Shown here: positions 34,389-43,160 of the stretch, piece by piece
Numbering within the stretch: position 1 is the first letter of the stretch
Layout of the letters: every line of letters begins with the position of its first letter
From: Vibrio maritimus
GTDB taxonomy: Bacteria > Pseudomonadota > Gammaproteobacteria > Enterobacterales > Vibrionaceae
DNA length: 64,000 nt
Reading direction: 5' to 3'
Assembly: GCF_021441885.1 (NCBI RefSeq)
Contig: NZ_CP090438.1
Span: 124,001 to 188,000 of the forward strand
The notes under the pieces: generated by a model
The model's database searches: none
Seen by the model: the letters and a program-made list of their open reading frames with translations, nothing else
Told to the model about the DNA's origin: nothing
Program-made: the position numbers and the translations under genes

Positions 34389-35789
34389 TCAGTTAAATTT
34401 GCAAAGTAGCGCAACACGAGAATCACTTTCTGCCTGGGGTTCACTACAAACCACTTTGTCAGCTGCGACTGCACTCCACTTCTCTCGCCACTCTTTACGA
34501 ACCACAATGTAGAAGTCTTCTTTATCCTTAATATCTTCGATAGCGTTGATAACTTTAGCGTTACCGCTACTGTAGTATTGACCAGAATAAGAGCGCGACT
34601 CTAGATAGTAAGTCGGTACCGACGGGTCAATCTCTTGAAAGATGGATTTATCGCTATTGTCGGCAACCTGCCCCGTGTGAAGTAGCCAAGTAGCTGCAAT
34701 AAGCGCAACTGGCACCACCAAAGCCGCTATGCTCATCCAAACGATGTCTTTTTTCTTCCAGAATATCGCCAGTAGCACAGCTACTGCAGGTGTGCCAGGA
34801 AGAACGTAGGTTGGCAGAATATTGCTCGATAGTGTGAACAAAATGAGTGGTGATAGTGCCCACCAGATAGCAAAGCTTGTGAAACCGTTGTTTTGTTTCG
34901 CTTGCTCTAAGCCATACTTCGCACGCACGAGCATAACAACGGGTAAAATCAGAGACCACGGTAGTACCGCTAATAGCCAGAAGAAGAAAATCTTTCCTTT
35001 AGGCTCTTCATGACCAGAACCATAGAGATCGCCTTCCCAACCAGGTTCTACAAAGCGCTTATAGTGCTCGCCGACGATAAAGTAGTCGAGGAAACCTGGC
35101 GTTGCACGCTCGGCCATTAGATACCACGGTAGTGCGATCGCTAGCATTAGCAGCGTTCCCTTGATGAGCGGGAATCGACGCCACAGCTCGACAAACGCTC
35201 CAATTATACCGTGCTGAATCACCATCCATGGGAACACACCAAGACCAAATAGCACAATAGCAACAGGGCCTTTAGCAAGCAGGCCGACCGCAAGACCAGC
35301 GAAACCCACATAACCCCAGAAGGTTTTACCCAGCCAACATTGGTAAAAACCAATCATCGCCATAGTGAGTCCCACTGTCAGTGCCATATCGGTCATAACA
35401 GCGCCGGCTGAGATAGAGAAGACAAGTGTAGTCGATAGCACAACGGCGGCAACTAACGGGTTGTATCCATTTTTCTTTGAGAACCAAGCCGCGAACCAAA
35501 CGACAAACACACCCGCAGCCCAATGCGGCAAGCGCAGAGTAAACTCAGAGAGTCCGAACATTTCAACGCTGATGGCGCTCATCCAGGTAAACAGAGGCGG
35601 TTTACCCCAGAAAGGGACACCATAATCAAAAAGCGGTGTTAACCAGTTTCCTGTTTCGACCATTAAGCGTGCCATCTCGCCATAACGAGACTCTGTCGTA
35701 TCCATTAATGGATACAAACCTAATGAAAGTAGACGGATAAGTAACGCACCTATCAATAAAGTCCAGAGTGTGCGTTCTTTATTAATCAT
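34389..35789 (-). CDS. ArnT-like lipid-linked glycosyltransferase (GT39/PMT family)
   Basis: 466 residues, about 11-12 membrane segments plus a short soluble C-terminal domain. The family transfers a sugar from undecaprenyl phosphate to an envelope acceptor; ArnT adds 4-amino-4-deoxyarabinose to lipid A. The first periplasmic loop has the catalytic-type acidic motif in DTTESRYGEMARLM (D30, E33), followed by VPFWGKPPLFTW and later LLAKGPVA. No arn synthesis genes are in the window, so the sugar is unknown. It is the first of a minus-strand run with the GT9 and coaD genes. Confidence 0.85.
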   Translation of the reverse strand: MINKERTLWTLLIGALLIRLLSLGLYPLMDTTESRYGEMARLMVETGNWLTPLFDYGVPFWGKPPLFTWMSAISVEMFGLSEFTLRLPHWAAGVFVVWFAAWFSKKNGYNPLVAAVVLSTTLVFSISAGAVMTDMALTVGLTMAMIGFYQCWLGKTFWGYVGFAGLAVGLLAKGPVAIVLFGLGVFPWMVIQHGIIGAFVELWRRFPLIKGTLLMLAIALPWYLMAERATPGFLDYFIVGEHYKRFVEPGWEGDLYGSGHEEPKGKIFFFWLLAVLPWSLILPVVMLVRAKYGLEQAKQNNGFTSFAIWWALSPLILFTLSSNILPTYVLPGTPAVAVLLAIFWKKKDIVWMSIAALVVPVALIAATWLLHTGQVADNSDKSIFQEIDPSVPTYYLESRSYSGQYYSSGNAKVINAIEDIKDKEDFYIVVRKEWREKWSAVAADKVVCSEPQAESDSRVALLCKFN

Positions 35790-35830
35790 CTTTTACTCCT
35801 AACAAATAAGGCAACATAGGCGGTCGAAAT

Positions 35831-36835
35831 CTAGTGTGACGACTGACTGATATAAGGGCTTATGATGTCTAAGACCATTTCTGGGTGCAGTTGTTTCATA
35901 CACCGATTGTTCTTACACGTTTTGAAACGTTCAGTATGAGAACAAGGACTGCATTCTATGTTGATCGAGGCGATGTGGACAGTATTAAATTTGCACGAAT
36001 AAGGTGCTGTGCCTTTTGGATCGCTAGGACCAAACAAAGCGACTGTCGGCGCGCCTGCAGCGGCAGCCATATGAGACGGACCCGTGTCGGTGGTCACGAC
36101 GGCCTTAGCACCTTGTAAAACAGCAATCAGCTCAGGAAGGTTAGACTTACCTAATAGGTCGATAACATCAGTGCCGAGGCCATTTAAAAACTCTGACAAA
36201 TAAGCTTTTTCTTCGTCAGTCCCCACCAGAACCACAGGGATGTCTTTTGTTGAGAGTTCTATTAAAGAACGCCAATGTGGCAGCGGCCATGAACGGTAAC
36301 TTCGATAGTCGGTTTTGTCCGAGTGGCTGTTAGCGGGATGAAAGACGACGTAGCGCTCTGGCAAGTTAAACTTGGCTTTCACATGACTCAGCTCGTCACC
36401 GATTAGGCGAGGAAAACCATTAGTGTCTTCGACGCTAGCGAGAGCTAGTGAAGCTAGCATATGTTCCACCGCGTGCACTTCTGAGGTATCAATCTCAACA
36501 TCCCCAATGTGAATCGCTTTTCGAGCGGCAATGTAGTTCACAAAGCGGCGAAATGATTTAGAGTTCTCTAAGTTAACGACTAAGTCATAAGGGGCTTTTT
36601 GAGCATGCGCCAGCATCTTGAGTTTGGGCACGTTGAAGAGCGTGGCTAACTTACGACTCTTAATCGTAAAGACCGTATTGATACGATGATCTTTGGCAAA
36701 TAATCCTTTTGCTAATGGGTTGCCTAGCCAGTCGATACGAGTATCTTCACCAAAGTGTTTGCGCAGACAGTCGATGACTGCGGTGGCAAAGATAGTATCG
36801 CCGAGGGCTCCGGCTCTAATAACAAGGATCTTCAT
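35831..36835 (-). CDS. Glycosyltransferase family 9 (heptosyltransferase-like)
   Basis: 334 residues. GT9 enzymes transfer heptose from ADP-heptose to the LPS inner core. The N-terminal start MKILVIRAGALGDTIFAT and the C-terminal donor motif DTGPSHMAAAAGAPTVALFG are typical. A cysteine-rich tail (ECSPCSHTERFKTCKNNRCMK) resembles that of WaaF/WaaQ-type proteins. The acceptor position is unknown. It ends 41 bases before the ArnT-like gene and starts 2 bases after coaD, so the three are probably cotranscribed. Confidence 0.88.
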   Translation of the reverse strand: MKILVIRAGALGDTIFATAVIDCLRKHFGEDTRIDWLGNPLAKGLFAKDHRINTVFTIKSRKLATLFNVPKLKMLAHAQKAPYDLVVNLENSKSFRRFVNYIAARKAIHIGDVEIDTSEVHAVEHMLASLALASVEDTNGFPRLIGDELSHVKAKFNLPERYVVFHPANSHSDKTDYRSYRSWPLPHWRSLIELSTKDIPVVLVGTDEEKAYLSEFLNGLGTDVIDLLGKSNLPELIAVLQGAKAVVTTDTGPSHMAAAAGAPTVALFGPSDPKGTAPYSCKFNTVHIASINIECSPCSHTERFKTCKNNRCMKQLHPEMVLDIISPYISQSSH

Positions 36836-36837
36836 AA

Positions 36838-37332
36838 CTATACGATTTTCTTAGACTCTAGCGCATTGGCTACAATAGGTGGAACAAATTGAGTCACATC
36901 CCCGCCATGAATAGCCACTTCACGAACCAAAGTTGAAGATATAAATGCGTGCTCTTCTGCAGGCGTTAGGAATACGCTCTCTAATCCAGGCAATAGGCGG
37001 CGGTACATGTTAGTGAGACCAAACTCATACTCAAAGTCGACCGTAGTTCGTAATCCGCGAATGAGCACATTGGCTTGCTCTACTTTGGCAAAATCGACGA
37101 GCAAACCAGAAAACCCTTTAGAGGTAACATTTGGAAGATGGCTCGTTACTTGGCGAGAGAACTCAACCCGTTCTTCTAAGGTAAATAAGGTGTTTTTACT
37201 TGGGCTGGCAGCGATCGCTATAATGATTTCATCAAACATGGTGGATGCACGCTCGATGAGGTCGAGGTGTCCGTTCGTGATTGGATCGAATGTGCCAGGG
37301 TAAATGACTCTGGATAGGCGTTTTTGACTCAC
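36838..37332 (-). CDS. coaD: Phosphopantetheine adenylyltransferase
   Basis: 164 residues. It makes dephospho-CoA from ATP and 4'-phosphopantetheine. The nucleotidyltransferase motif GTFDPITNGHLD and the ISSTLVR motif near residue 130 are intact, as is RGLRTTVDFEYE. Its place next to LPS core genes is conserved in enterobacteria and vibrios (formerly kdtB). It is divergent from the GT9 gene on its right. Confidence 0.97.
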   Translation of the reverse strand: MSQKRLSRVIYPGTFDPITNGHLDLIERASTMFDEIIIAIAASPSKNTLFTLEERVEFSRQVTSHLPNVTSKGFSGLLVDFAKVEQANVLIRGLRTTVDFEYEFGLTNMYRRLLPGLESVFLTPAEEHAFISSTLVREVAIHGGDVTQFVPPIVANALESKKIV

Positions 37333-37462
37333 AGTATTCTCTCTGGTCGAGTTTTGGCGGTAAGTTTACCATGTTATAGACAGGAACAAAGGGGTACGCA
37401 AGAGTTATCATTATGCAGTGGACTTGCTATCATCAGGTGTTGGTTTAGCTAGAGTGAAAACA

Positions 37463-38503
37463 ATGAGCAGAATGAAAAACATACTCGTGGTGCGTAATGA
37501 CAAGATCGGAGACTTCATGCTTGCGTGGCCAAGTTTCGCGATGCTAAAGCAATCTCTTCCTGATTGTCGCGTTACTGCTCTGGTTCCCAGTTACACCGCA
37601 GCCCTCGCCAAGGCATGCCCTTGGATTGATGAGGTCATTATTGATGCTGGCAAAAAAGCCGATAAAGCGATGCAGCAGGCTCTAGTGCGCACCATAAAAA
37701 GTGCCAATTTTGATGCATCGATCAATCTGTTCTCCGATACCTATAACGCACTGCTGGTGTGGAAAGCGAGAATTCCTTATCGTTTAGCGCCTGCCACTAA
37801 GTTCGCACAGGTGTTTTACAACAAACGCATTAAGCAAAAGCGCTCACAAAGTGCCAAGCCTGAGTTTGAGTACAATTTAGACCTTATCCGTGCATTTTTG
37901 AACGATCAGTCAGTTGCGATTGTTGAGCCCAAAGCCCCTTACTTCTCCTTTTCTTTAGATTCGCTCGCTAAGCAAAAAGAAAAGTTGTCCGAGCAACTTG
38001 GCTTGAACAAGGCGAAGTCATGGCTCTATGTGCATGCAGGTAGCGGTGGCTCTGCGAATAACCTGAGCTTGGAGCAGTACTGCTCGCTACTGAAAGGACT
38101 TAATGAAGATTTTGAAATCGTACTGACCGCAGGACCAGGTGAACAAGAGAAAGCGCAAGAGCTGCAGAGTCTGCTCAAAGAAAACGCCCTAGCGAGCGTG
38201 ATCTACGATAAAAATGATGGCCTCGTTGACTTTTCATGCTCTCTGGCTTGTGCGAGCTTGTTCATCGCTGGCTCAACAGGGCCGCTTCACATTGCCGCAG
38301 CGCTGGATGTTCCTACCGTTGGTTTTTTCCCAGCCAAGCGCTCAGCGACACCGCTGCGTTGGCGACCGCTAAACTCTGAAGGTAAACATATCGCGTTTTG
38401 CCCACCGAAAGCAGAGGATAAAGCGAGCCAAGATGATATGTCGCGAATCGATGTCATTGCATGCTCTAACGATGTAAACAGCTGGTGGCAGGGCATTCGA
38501 TAG
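37463..38503 (+). CDS. Glycosyltransferase family 9 (heptosyltransferase-like)
   Basis: 346 residues from ATG 37463; ATG 37472 (MKNILVVRNDKIGDFML) is an alternative. The N-terminal GT9 signature LVVRNDKIGDFMLAWPSF and C-terminal GSTGPLHIAAALDVPTVGFF are present. The CSLACASLFIAGSTGPLH version is typical of the WaaQ/RfaQ-like branch. It is alone on the + strand between divergent coaD and a convergent GT2 gene. Acceptor unknown. Confidence 0.87.
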   Translation: MSRMKNILVVRNDKIGDFMLAWPSFAMLKQSLPDCRVTALVPSYTAALAKACPWIDEVIIDAGKKADKAMQQALVRTIKSANFDASINLFSDTYNALLVWKARIPYRLAPATKFAQVFYNKRIKQKRSQSAKPEFEYNLDLIRAFLNDQSVAIVEPKAPYFSFSLDSLAKQKEKLSEQLGLNKAKSWLYVHAGSGGSANNLSLEQYCSLLKGLNEDFEIVLTAGPGEQEKAQELQSLLKENALASVIYDKNDGLVDFSCSLACASLFIAGSTGPLHIAAALDVPTVGFFPAKRSATPLRWRPLNSEGKHIAFCPPKAEDKASQDDMSRIDVIACSNDVNSWWQGIR

Positions 38504-38511
38504 GGGCAAAA

Positions 38512-38537
38512 AAGCCAAGAGGTTATTCTCTTGGCTT
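38512..38537. terminator. Terminator-like hairpin between convergent GT genes
   Basis: AAGCCAAGAG-gttatt-CTCTTGGCTT. The minus-strand side has a TTTTTT tail (A run at 38508-38513), the plus side only a broken T run. Confidence 0.7.
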
Positions 38538-38568
38538 CTCGTTTATTCGGGATGGCTTTTTTCAGCGA

Positions 38569-39366
38569 CTAAGATTTTTGCTGGCTATCGTTCGCTCTTG
38601 CCCAAAGGTCGGCGTATTTGATGAATGTTGAATGCGCCGACAGAATTGCAATCAAGAAGCCTTGCTTACCGTCCAAGAAACCACGCTTCAATACGTACAT
38701 TTTCAGGAAGCAGCCGAGCGCGTGCAATATCGCTTGCGACAGCGAGGCTGATTTACCGCGTTTCTGTTTTTGGTCCGCCCAAGCGCGACCATAACTCGCC
38801 GATTTCACCAAGTAGTGTTCCATATCCTTATAGGAATAGTGAAGGATGTCACCCTTGAGTCGCTTAGTCTCTGTTCCTTCTGGAATGATGACCGACTCAT
38901 GCACTAAATTATCGTTATATTTCGTCAATGTATTTGGATACAGGCGAACATGGTGATAGTACCAACCCGAGTGCTTTAGGAAGCGACCAAATACCCAAGT
39001 CAGCTCATTCAAACTGAATACCGCGTTTTTCGGTGGTGACACCAGCATGGCTTGAATTTCCTGCTGCAGCACATCATCAATGCGCTCGTCAGCATCCAAA
39101 GCGAGGATCCAATCACAGTCAGTATACGACTGAGCCAGTTGTTTCTGTTTACCAAACCCAGGCCACTCACTGTTTACGAAGAATTTTGCGCCGTACTTCT
39201 CTGCGATCTGCTGCGTTCCATCCGTACTACCTGAGTCGACGATGACGATCTCATCAACCCAAGTGACACTTTGCAAACACTCCTCCAATGACGCCTCTTC
39301 ATTTTTTGTAATGATGATGGCAGCAATGGATGCTCGCTCTTGATGGGCTGTTGTTTGTGATGTCAT
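38569..39366 (-). CDS. Glycosyltransferase family 2, WaaE/KdtX-like
   Basis: 265 residues. GT-A fold: AIIITKNEEASLEECLQSV, IVIVDSGSTDGT and the metal-binding ALDADER. The C-terminal half with GWYYHHVRLYP, VHESV and LHYSYKDMEHYL is characteristic of the WaaE group, which adds a beta-1,4-glucose to the first core heptose in some enterobacteria. The start ATG overlaps the stop of the upstream GT9 gene in an ATGA, so the two are translationally coupled. Confidence 0.88.
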   Translation of the reverse strand: MTSQTTAHQERASIAAIIITKNEEASLEECLQSVTWVDEIVIVDSGSTDGTQQIAEKYGAKFFVNSEWPGFGKQKQLAQSYTDCDWILALDADERIDDVLQQEIQAMLVSPPKNAVFSLNELTWVFGRFLKHSGWYYHHVRLYPNTLTKYNDNLVHESVIIPEGTETKRLKGDILHYSYKDMEHYLVKSASYGRAWADQKQKRGKSASLSQAILHALGCFLKMYVLKRGFLDGKQGFLIAILSAHSTFIKYADLWARANDSQQKS

Positions 39367-40418
39367 AGTTTTTCCTCGTGACAAACAAGGTCGAACATGT
39401 CGATTACTTGCTGTGGTTGGATGCGTTGCATCGCTTGTTTATCTTTCACTCGTGTACGCCACTCAAGCTCACTGCTTGGCTTACCGGTTTCGGCAATGAT
39501 AGCCTTTTCATAGGCTGAAACAACATACTTTTGATAGTTGTAAGGCCCCGTGCGAAGCGGATTATGGTGAGCATACAACCCAATCACCGGTGTCGCCATC
39601 GCGTTAGCCATATGCGTTGGCCCAGTATCAGGAGCCAACACTAGATCGGCGCGATCAATCAGTGCCAACATCTGCATAATGTCTGTCTGACCGATAAGGT
39701 TGGTCACAAGGTTAGGGCACAGCCTTTCTATCTGTTCGCCAAGTTCAATCTCGATCTGTGCTGGACTGCCACCTAAGATGATATTCCAACCGAGTTCAGA
39801 GGCGTGCTGAATCACTTGAGCATAACCTTCGGCAGTCCAGTTTTTATAGCCTTTGCTTGCCGCAGGTACGATGACAAGATTTCGTTTTGAATCTTCTGAA
39901 ATAATCCCCTCAGACCAAGACCTAGCTTCTGCCGGGTAGTCCAAGCTCCACTTTGGATAGGTTGCTGGCACACCTAAGCTTTGTGTAAATGCCATTAACC
40001 CATCAAGTACATGGAGTTTAGTTGGAGAGGGCACTTTCACGTTGGTAAACAAATGCTGCAAGTCCTGTGAGCGCGCTTTATCAAAGCCGAGCTTGTATTT
40101 CGCTTTGATCCCCAAGGTAGCAATGCTCGCTCTAAACGCATATTGCATATGCAATAGAGCATCAAACTGTTGTCCTTTGAGTTGCTTCCAAAGCTGAGTA
40201 TAGCCACGCCATCCGGCTTTCTTGTCGAATACCACGACATCTACACCGGGTAGGTCGCGAATCAGCTTCGCTTCGAGGCTACCCGTCACCCAAGTAATTC
40301 TCACCGAAGGCCAATGAGATTGAATCGATTGTACCGCCGCAATGGTATTGCATACATCGCCAAGGGCAGAGAGCCTTAGAATACAAATGGACTTGGGTGG
40401 CTGACTAAACAGGGACAT
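39363..40418 (-). CDS. Glycosyltransferase family 9 (heptosyltransferase I-like)
   Basis: 351 residues. N-terminal ICILRLSALGDVCNTIAAVQ and C-terminal APDTGPTHMANAMATPVIGLYAHH-type donor site. The RLSALGDV start and the YAHHNPLRTGPY segment resemble heptosyltransferase I (WaaC)-type enzymes, so it may add the first heptose to Kdo; the subgroup is inferred. It is coupled to the WaaE-like gene and divergent from kdkA. Confidence 0.85.
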   Translation of the reverse strand: MSLFSQPPKSICILRLSALGDVCNTIAAVQSIQSHWPSVRITWVTGSLEAKLIRDLPGVDVVVFDKKAGWRGYTQLWKQLKGQQFDALLHMQYAFRASIATLGIKAKYKLGFDKARSQDLQHLFTNVKVPSPTKLHVLDGLMAFTQSLGVPATYPKWSLDYPAEARSWSEGIISEDSKRNLVIVPAASKGYKNWTAEGYAQVIQHASELGWNIILGGSPAQIEIELGEQIERLCPNLVTNLIGQTDIMQMLALIDRADLVLAPDTGPTHMANAMATPVIGLYAHHNPLRTGPYNYQKYVVSAYEKAIIAETGKPSSELEWRTRVKDKQAMQRIQPQQVIDMFDLVCHEEKL

Positions 40419-40538
40419 AGGAATGCGGTCTTGGGGAATTATGGTAAAGATTATGCAGGGCTGAGGTTTGATTGTAAAATAGGAACTTACAAAATGTAAT
40501 TCTATGCATGTAGAGGCATTAACAGCAAAGGCCTATCT

Positions 40539-41255
40539 GTGAAAGAACTTAAAAAAAACAGCACTAAGTTTTGGTATAACGAGTCACTGCTTACCGATCC
40601 AGTCGAGCAAGTATTTGAGCCAGACTATTGGCAGGCGCAAGACCGTATTATCGGCAGCGCTCAAGGCCGAGGTACGACTTGGTTCGTTAGAATGGATACG
40701 TGCGATGCGGCGCTTCGTCATTACCGCAGAGGCGGGCTGTTTGGCAGGTTAGTGAAAGACTACTACTGGTTTACTGGTTGGAAAAATACGCGCAGCTACA
40801 AAGAATACGCCCTGCTCAATACCTTAGCGAAAGCTGGCGTGAATGTTCCAAGACCTATTGCTATTCGCACGGTTCGGTCTGGTTGCTTCTATCGAGCTGA
40901 TTTACTGAGCGAAAAAGTCAAAGACGCTGAAGATCTTGTGTCGTTTCTATCCAAAAGAACTATTTCGAAACAGCTATGTCGAAGTATTGGTTATGAAATA
41001 AAGAAAATGCATCAAATCAACGTTAATCATACCGATCTGAACATTCACAATATCCTTATCGATAACACCAATAAGGTGTGGCTCATTGACTTTGACAAGT
41101 GCCACAAATCAAATGATCACGGATGGAAGCAAGAGAACATGAATCGTTTAGAGCGTTCGTTTCGTAAAGAGAAAGGCAGGGTTGCTGCCCTTAAGGATAT
41201 GAATGTGGAAAACATCTTTGGAGACATTCAGATTGGATACAACGAACAAAAATAA
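40539..41255 (+). CDS. kdkA: 3-deoxy-D-manno-octulosonic acid kinase
   Basis: 238 residues, GTG start. It phosphorylates the single Kdo residue of the inner core at O-4 using ATP; known from Haemophilus, Vibrio and Pasteurella, where Kdo-phosphate replaces a second Kdo. Kinase-like features are GRGTTWFVR (residues 43-51, with LRHYRRGGLFGRLV after it), the catalytic loop NHTDLNIHNILID and the metal-binding IDFDK. It works on the product of WaaA encoded at 45,409. A GT9-like gene follows in the same direction. Confidence 0.93.
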   Translation: MKELKKNSTKFWYNESLLTDPVEQVFEPDYWQAQDRIIGSAQGRGTTWFVRMDTCDAALRHYRRGGLFGRLVKDYYWFTGWKNTRSYKEYALLNTLAKAGVNVPRPIAIRTVRSGCFYRADLLSEKVKDAEDLVSFLSKRTISKQLCRSIGYEIKKMHQINVNHTDLNIHNILIDNTNKVWLIDFDKCHKSNDHGWKQENMNRLERSFRKEKGRVAALKDMNVENIFGDIQIGYNEQK

Positions 41256-41326
41256 AGGGTCAATAATGGGAATGGAGTGGTTTACAAACTGTGGCGCGGA
41301 GAGCCGCTGGAAGTGATGGCGGTATC

Positions 41327-42235
41327 ATGAAAAAAGTCGTAGTTATCAACGACCGAGGTATGGGAGATTGCCTAATCAGCCTCATGGCCGTGGATAGCGT
41401 TATTGAATTGGATAACGATATAGAAATCAATTATGTCTTCTCAAAGCAACATATTGATTTATTTGAACATAGCATTTTTAATCAAAGAAAAAACGTCCAC
41501 TATCATCAGGGTAACTACCGAGCGGTCAGTGACATCTTAGACTTTGTAAAATACCTCTTCAAAAAAAAGCCAGACCTAGTTATCGACATATCAAGGACTC
41601 GTCGGATAAAGAAGGTGATGAATACCTTAAACACCCTGACGTTTAACAAGTTTCCTTTCAAAAGTTTGCAAGGTAAGCCTTTTGATAAGAGCCAATTTGA
41701 CGCACTTTCTTTGTCGATACATGATCTTCAAGTGTTGTTAGAGCGACCGATTGAAAAGCTTACTCGCACTGAGTCTATTGGGCTCTGTGAGCTATCAGAA
41801 AAGCCACGCATCATTGTCTCTATGGCAACCTCAACCAAAGAGCATCAAATTGACGTTGCGCTATTTGTTGAGTTGGTGAGTCTTGTTACGGCACGTTTTC
41901 CCGATAAAACAATTACATACATGTACAGTGGTACGAAGTTAGATCTTGAGACAAAACGGCGCATGGAAAAGCAACTGCCTGATCTTGATTACGTGCAAAG
42001 CGAGCTGAACAAGACCCCAGATTACTTCAGTGATGCCATGATGTTCATTGGATTGGACACTGGGATAAAACACTTAGCCGCGTATATGAATGTACCGACA
42101 TTTAGCTTTATTCCAGTCAAGAGTTACCCTTACAGCCATCCATACAAAGCGCCGCACAAGTGTCTGCGCATGGATAGCCCACAAGAAGAGAGTCTGCGCG
42201 AGTTTAGCCAATGGCTGAGCACTAATTTTGATTAG
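41327..42235 (+). CDS. Divergent GT9-like glycosyltransferase
   Basis: 302 residues from ATG 41327 (MKKVVVINDRGMGDCL). The N-terminal VVINDRGMGDCLISLMAVDS parallels the GT9 start, and GLDTGIKHLAAYMNVPTFSF parallels the C-terminal donor site, but intervening sequence is low in similarity to the other GT9 proteins here. It probably transfers a core sugar. It follows kdkA by 71 bases, same strand. The A+T-rich composition is shared with the genes to its right. Confidence 0.7.
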   Translation: MKKVVVINDRGMGDCLISLMAVDSVIELDNDIEINYVFSKQHIDLFEHSIFNQRKNVHYHQGNYRAVSDILDFVKYLFKKKPDLVIDISRTRRIKKVMNTLNTLTFNKFPFKSLQGKPFDKSQFDALSLSIHDLQVLLERPIEKLTRTESIGLCELSEKPRIIVSMATSTKEHQIDVALFVELVSLVTARFPDKTITYMYSGTKLDLETKRRMEKQLPDLDYVQSELNKTPDYFSDAMMFIGLDTGIKHLAAYMNVPTFSFIPVKSYPYSHPYKAPHKCLRMDSPQEESLREFSQWLSTNFD

Positions 42236-42265
42236 TCGATGGTCTATACAGTTTCACAGGTGTGA

Positions 42266-42299
42266 AAAAGGGAGGTATTGTCATAATACCTCCCTTTTT
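42266..42299. terminator. Bidirectional terminator, kdkA operon / waa operon
   Basis: AAAAAGGGAGGTATT-gtcat-AATACCTCCCTTTTT, a 15-bp stem with T tails both ways, ends the + strand kdkA pair and the - strand nine-gene operon. Confidence 0.94.
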
Positions 42300-42341
42300 A
42301 AAACGCTTGGAGAGTGCGATTATCTTGCTAGATTGTCAGCG

Positions 42342-43160
42342 TTATTTTGAGTCCAGTCCTTTATCGGCTCTGTACTTTCCTTCTGCTTTTCTTTGCCTCA
42401 TAAGCTCTAACAGCTCAGCTTCGTAGGGAATAAACCTTGAGCGCTTCTCATGATAAAGGTGTATGACGTTGGCATAAAACTTAACCGAAGAGACTTTTAG
42501 TCCATAAGCTCGAAGTCGCCATTCAATATCCGTATCGTCAGCGATAGCTGTATCTCGATACGACTCATCAAACCCATTGATTGCCTTAAAGTCTTCGGTG
42601 TAGCAAGAGAAGTTGCATCCTAGAAGGCTCGTATCTTTTAGCGGCAGAATCTTCTTGAACCAATCGTAGCTGACATTAAGTCCAGCCTCGACATGGCCTT
42701 CTTGACAGTCTTTAGCAATTGCAGGAAGCAAGAGTAAAAACCGAGAGGCTAGAGTGTCAGATGTCATCTCAGCATCGCGGATCTTTCTAGAGAAGCCGGG
42801 GCCTAGATTCAAACGTTTGCCCGATAGCACTCGCCCTTTTTGCGACAGCCTGAGGTGATTCTCGATAAAATTAGGGTATGGCACACAATCCCCATCGATG
42901 AAGATAACAATATCCCCTTCGGCTAAACTCGCTGCTGAGTTCTGAGCGATGGACTTCCGAATACCATCATCTTCTTGAAAGTGGTGTTTGATCTCTAACT
43001 GACTACTGTAACGCTCGACAATCGCTTTCATCTCAGACGAGTCATTATCCTCGGCTATTATGACCTCGAAATCTTTTGTCGTTTGATTACACAAAGCAGC
43101 AAGAATCAACTCAATTGCTTGGTAGTCTTTGTATACCGCAACAATCAGGCTAGCCTTCAT
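42342..43160 (-). CDS. Glycosyltransferase family 2
   Basis: 272 residues. GT-A motifs: SLIVAVYKDYQAIELILAAL, IIAEDNDSSEM, metal site VIFIDGDCVPYP (DGD), and the C-terminal galactosyltransferase-like segment GCNFSCYTEDFKAINGFDESY followed by DDTDIEWRLRAYG. It is likely a core or O-unit sugar transferase; sugar unknown. It is the last gene of the waa operon and overlaps the preceding ligase by 11 bases. Confidence 0.86.
   Translation of the reverse strand: MKASLIVAVYKDYQAIELILAALCNQTTKDFEVIIAEDNDSSEMKAIVERYSSQLEIKHHFQEDDGIRKSIAQNSAASLAEGDIVIFIDGDCVPYPNFIENHLRLSQKGRVLSGKRLNLGPGFSRKIRDAEMTSDTLASRFLLLLPAIAKDCQEGHVEAGLNVSYDWFKKILPLKDTSLLGCNFSCYTEDFKAINGFDESYRDTAIADDTDIEWRLRAYGLKVSSVKFYANVIHLYHEKRSRFIPYEAELLELMRQRKAEGKYRADKGLDSK

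Noticed and set aside
37355..37366. ops-like GGCGGTAAGTTT upstream of the GT9 gene at 37463
   Set aside because: Mismatch at the conserved G of position 8 and no polysaccharide operon of more than one gene downstream.
41318..41329. ops-like GGCGGTATCATG before the divergent GT9 gene
   Set aside because: The invariant G at position 8 is T, and the match overlaps the start codon and ribosome site; chance match more likely.
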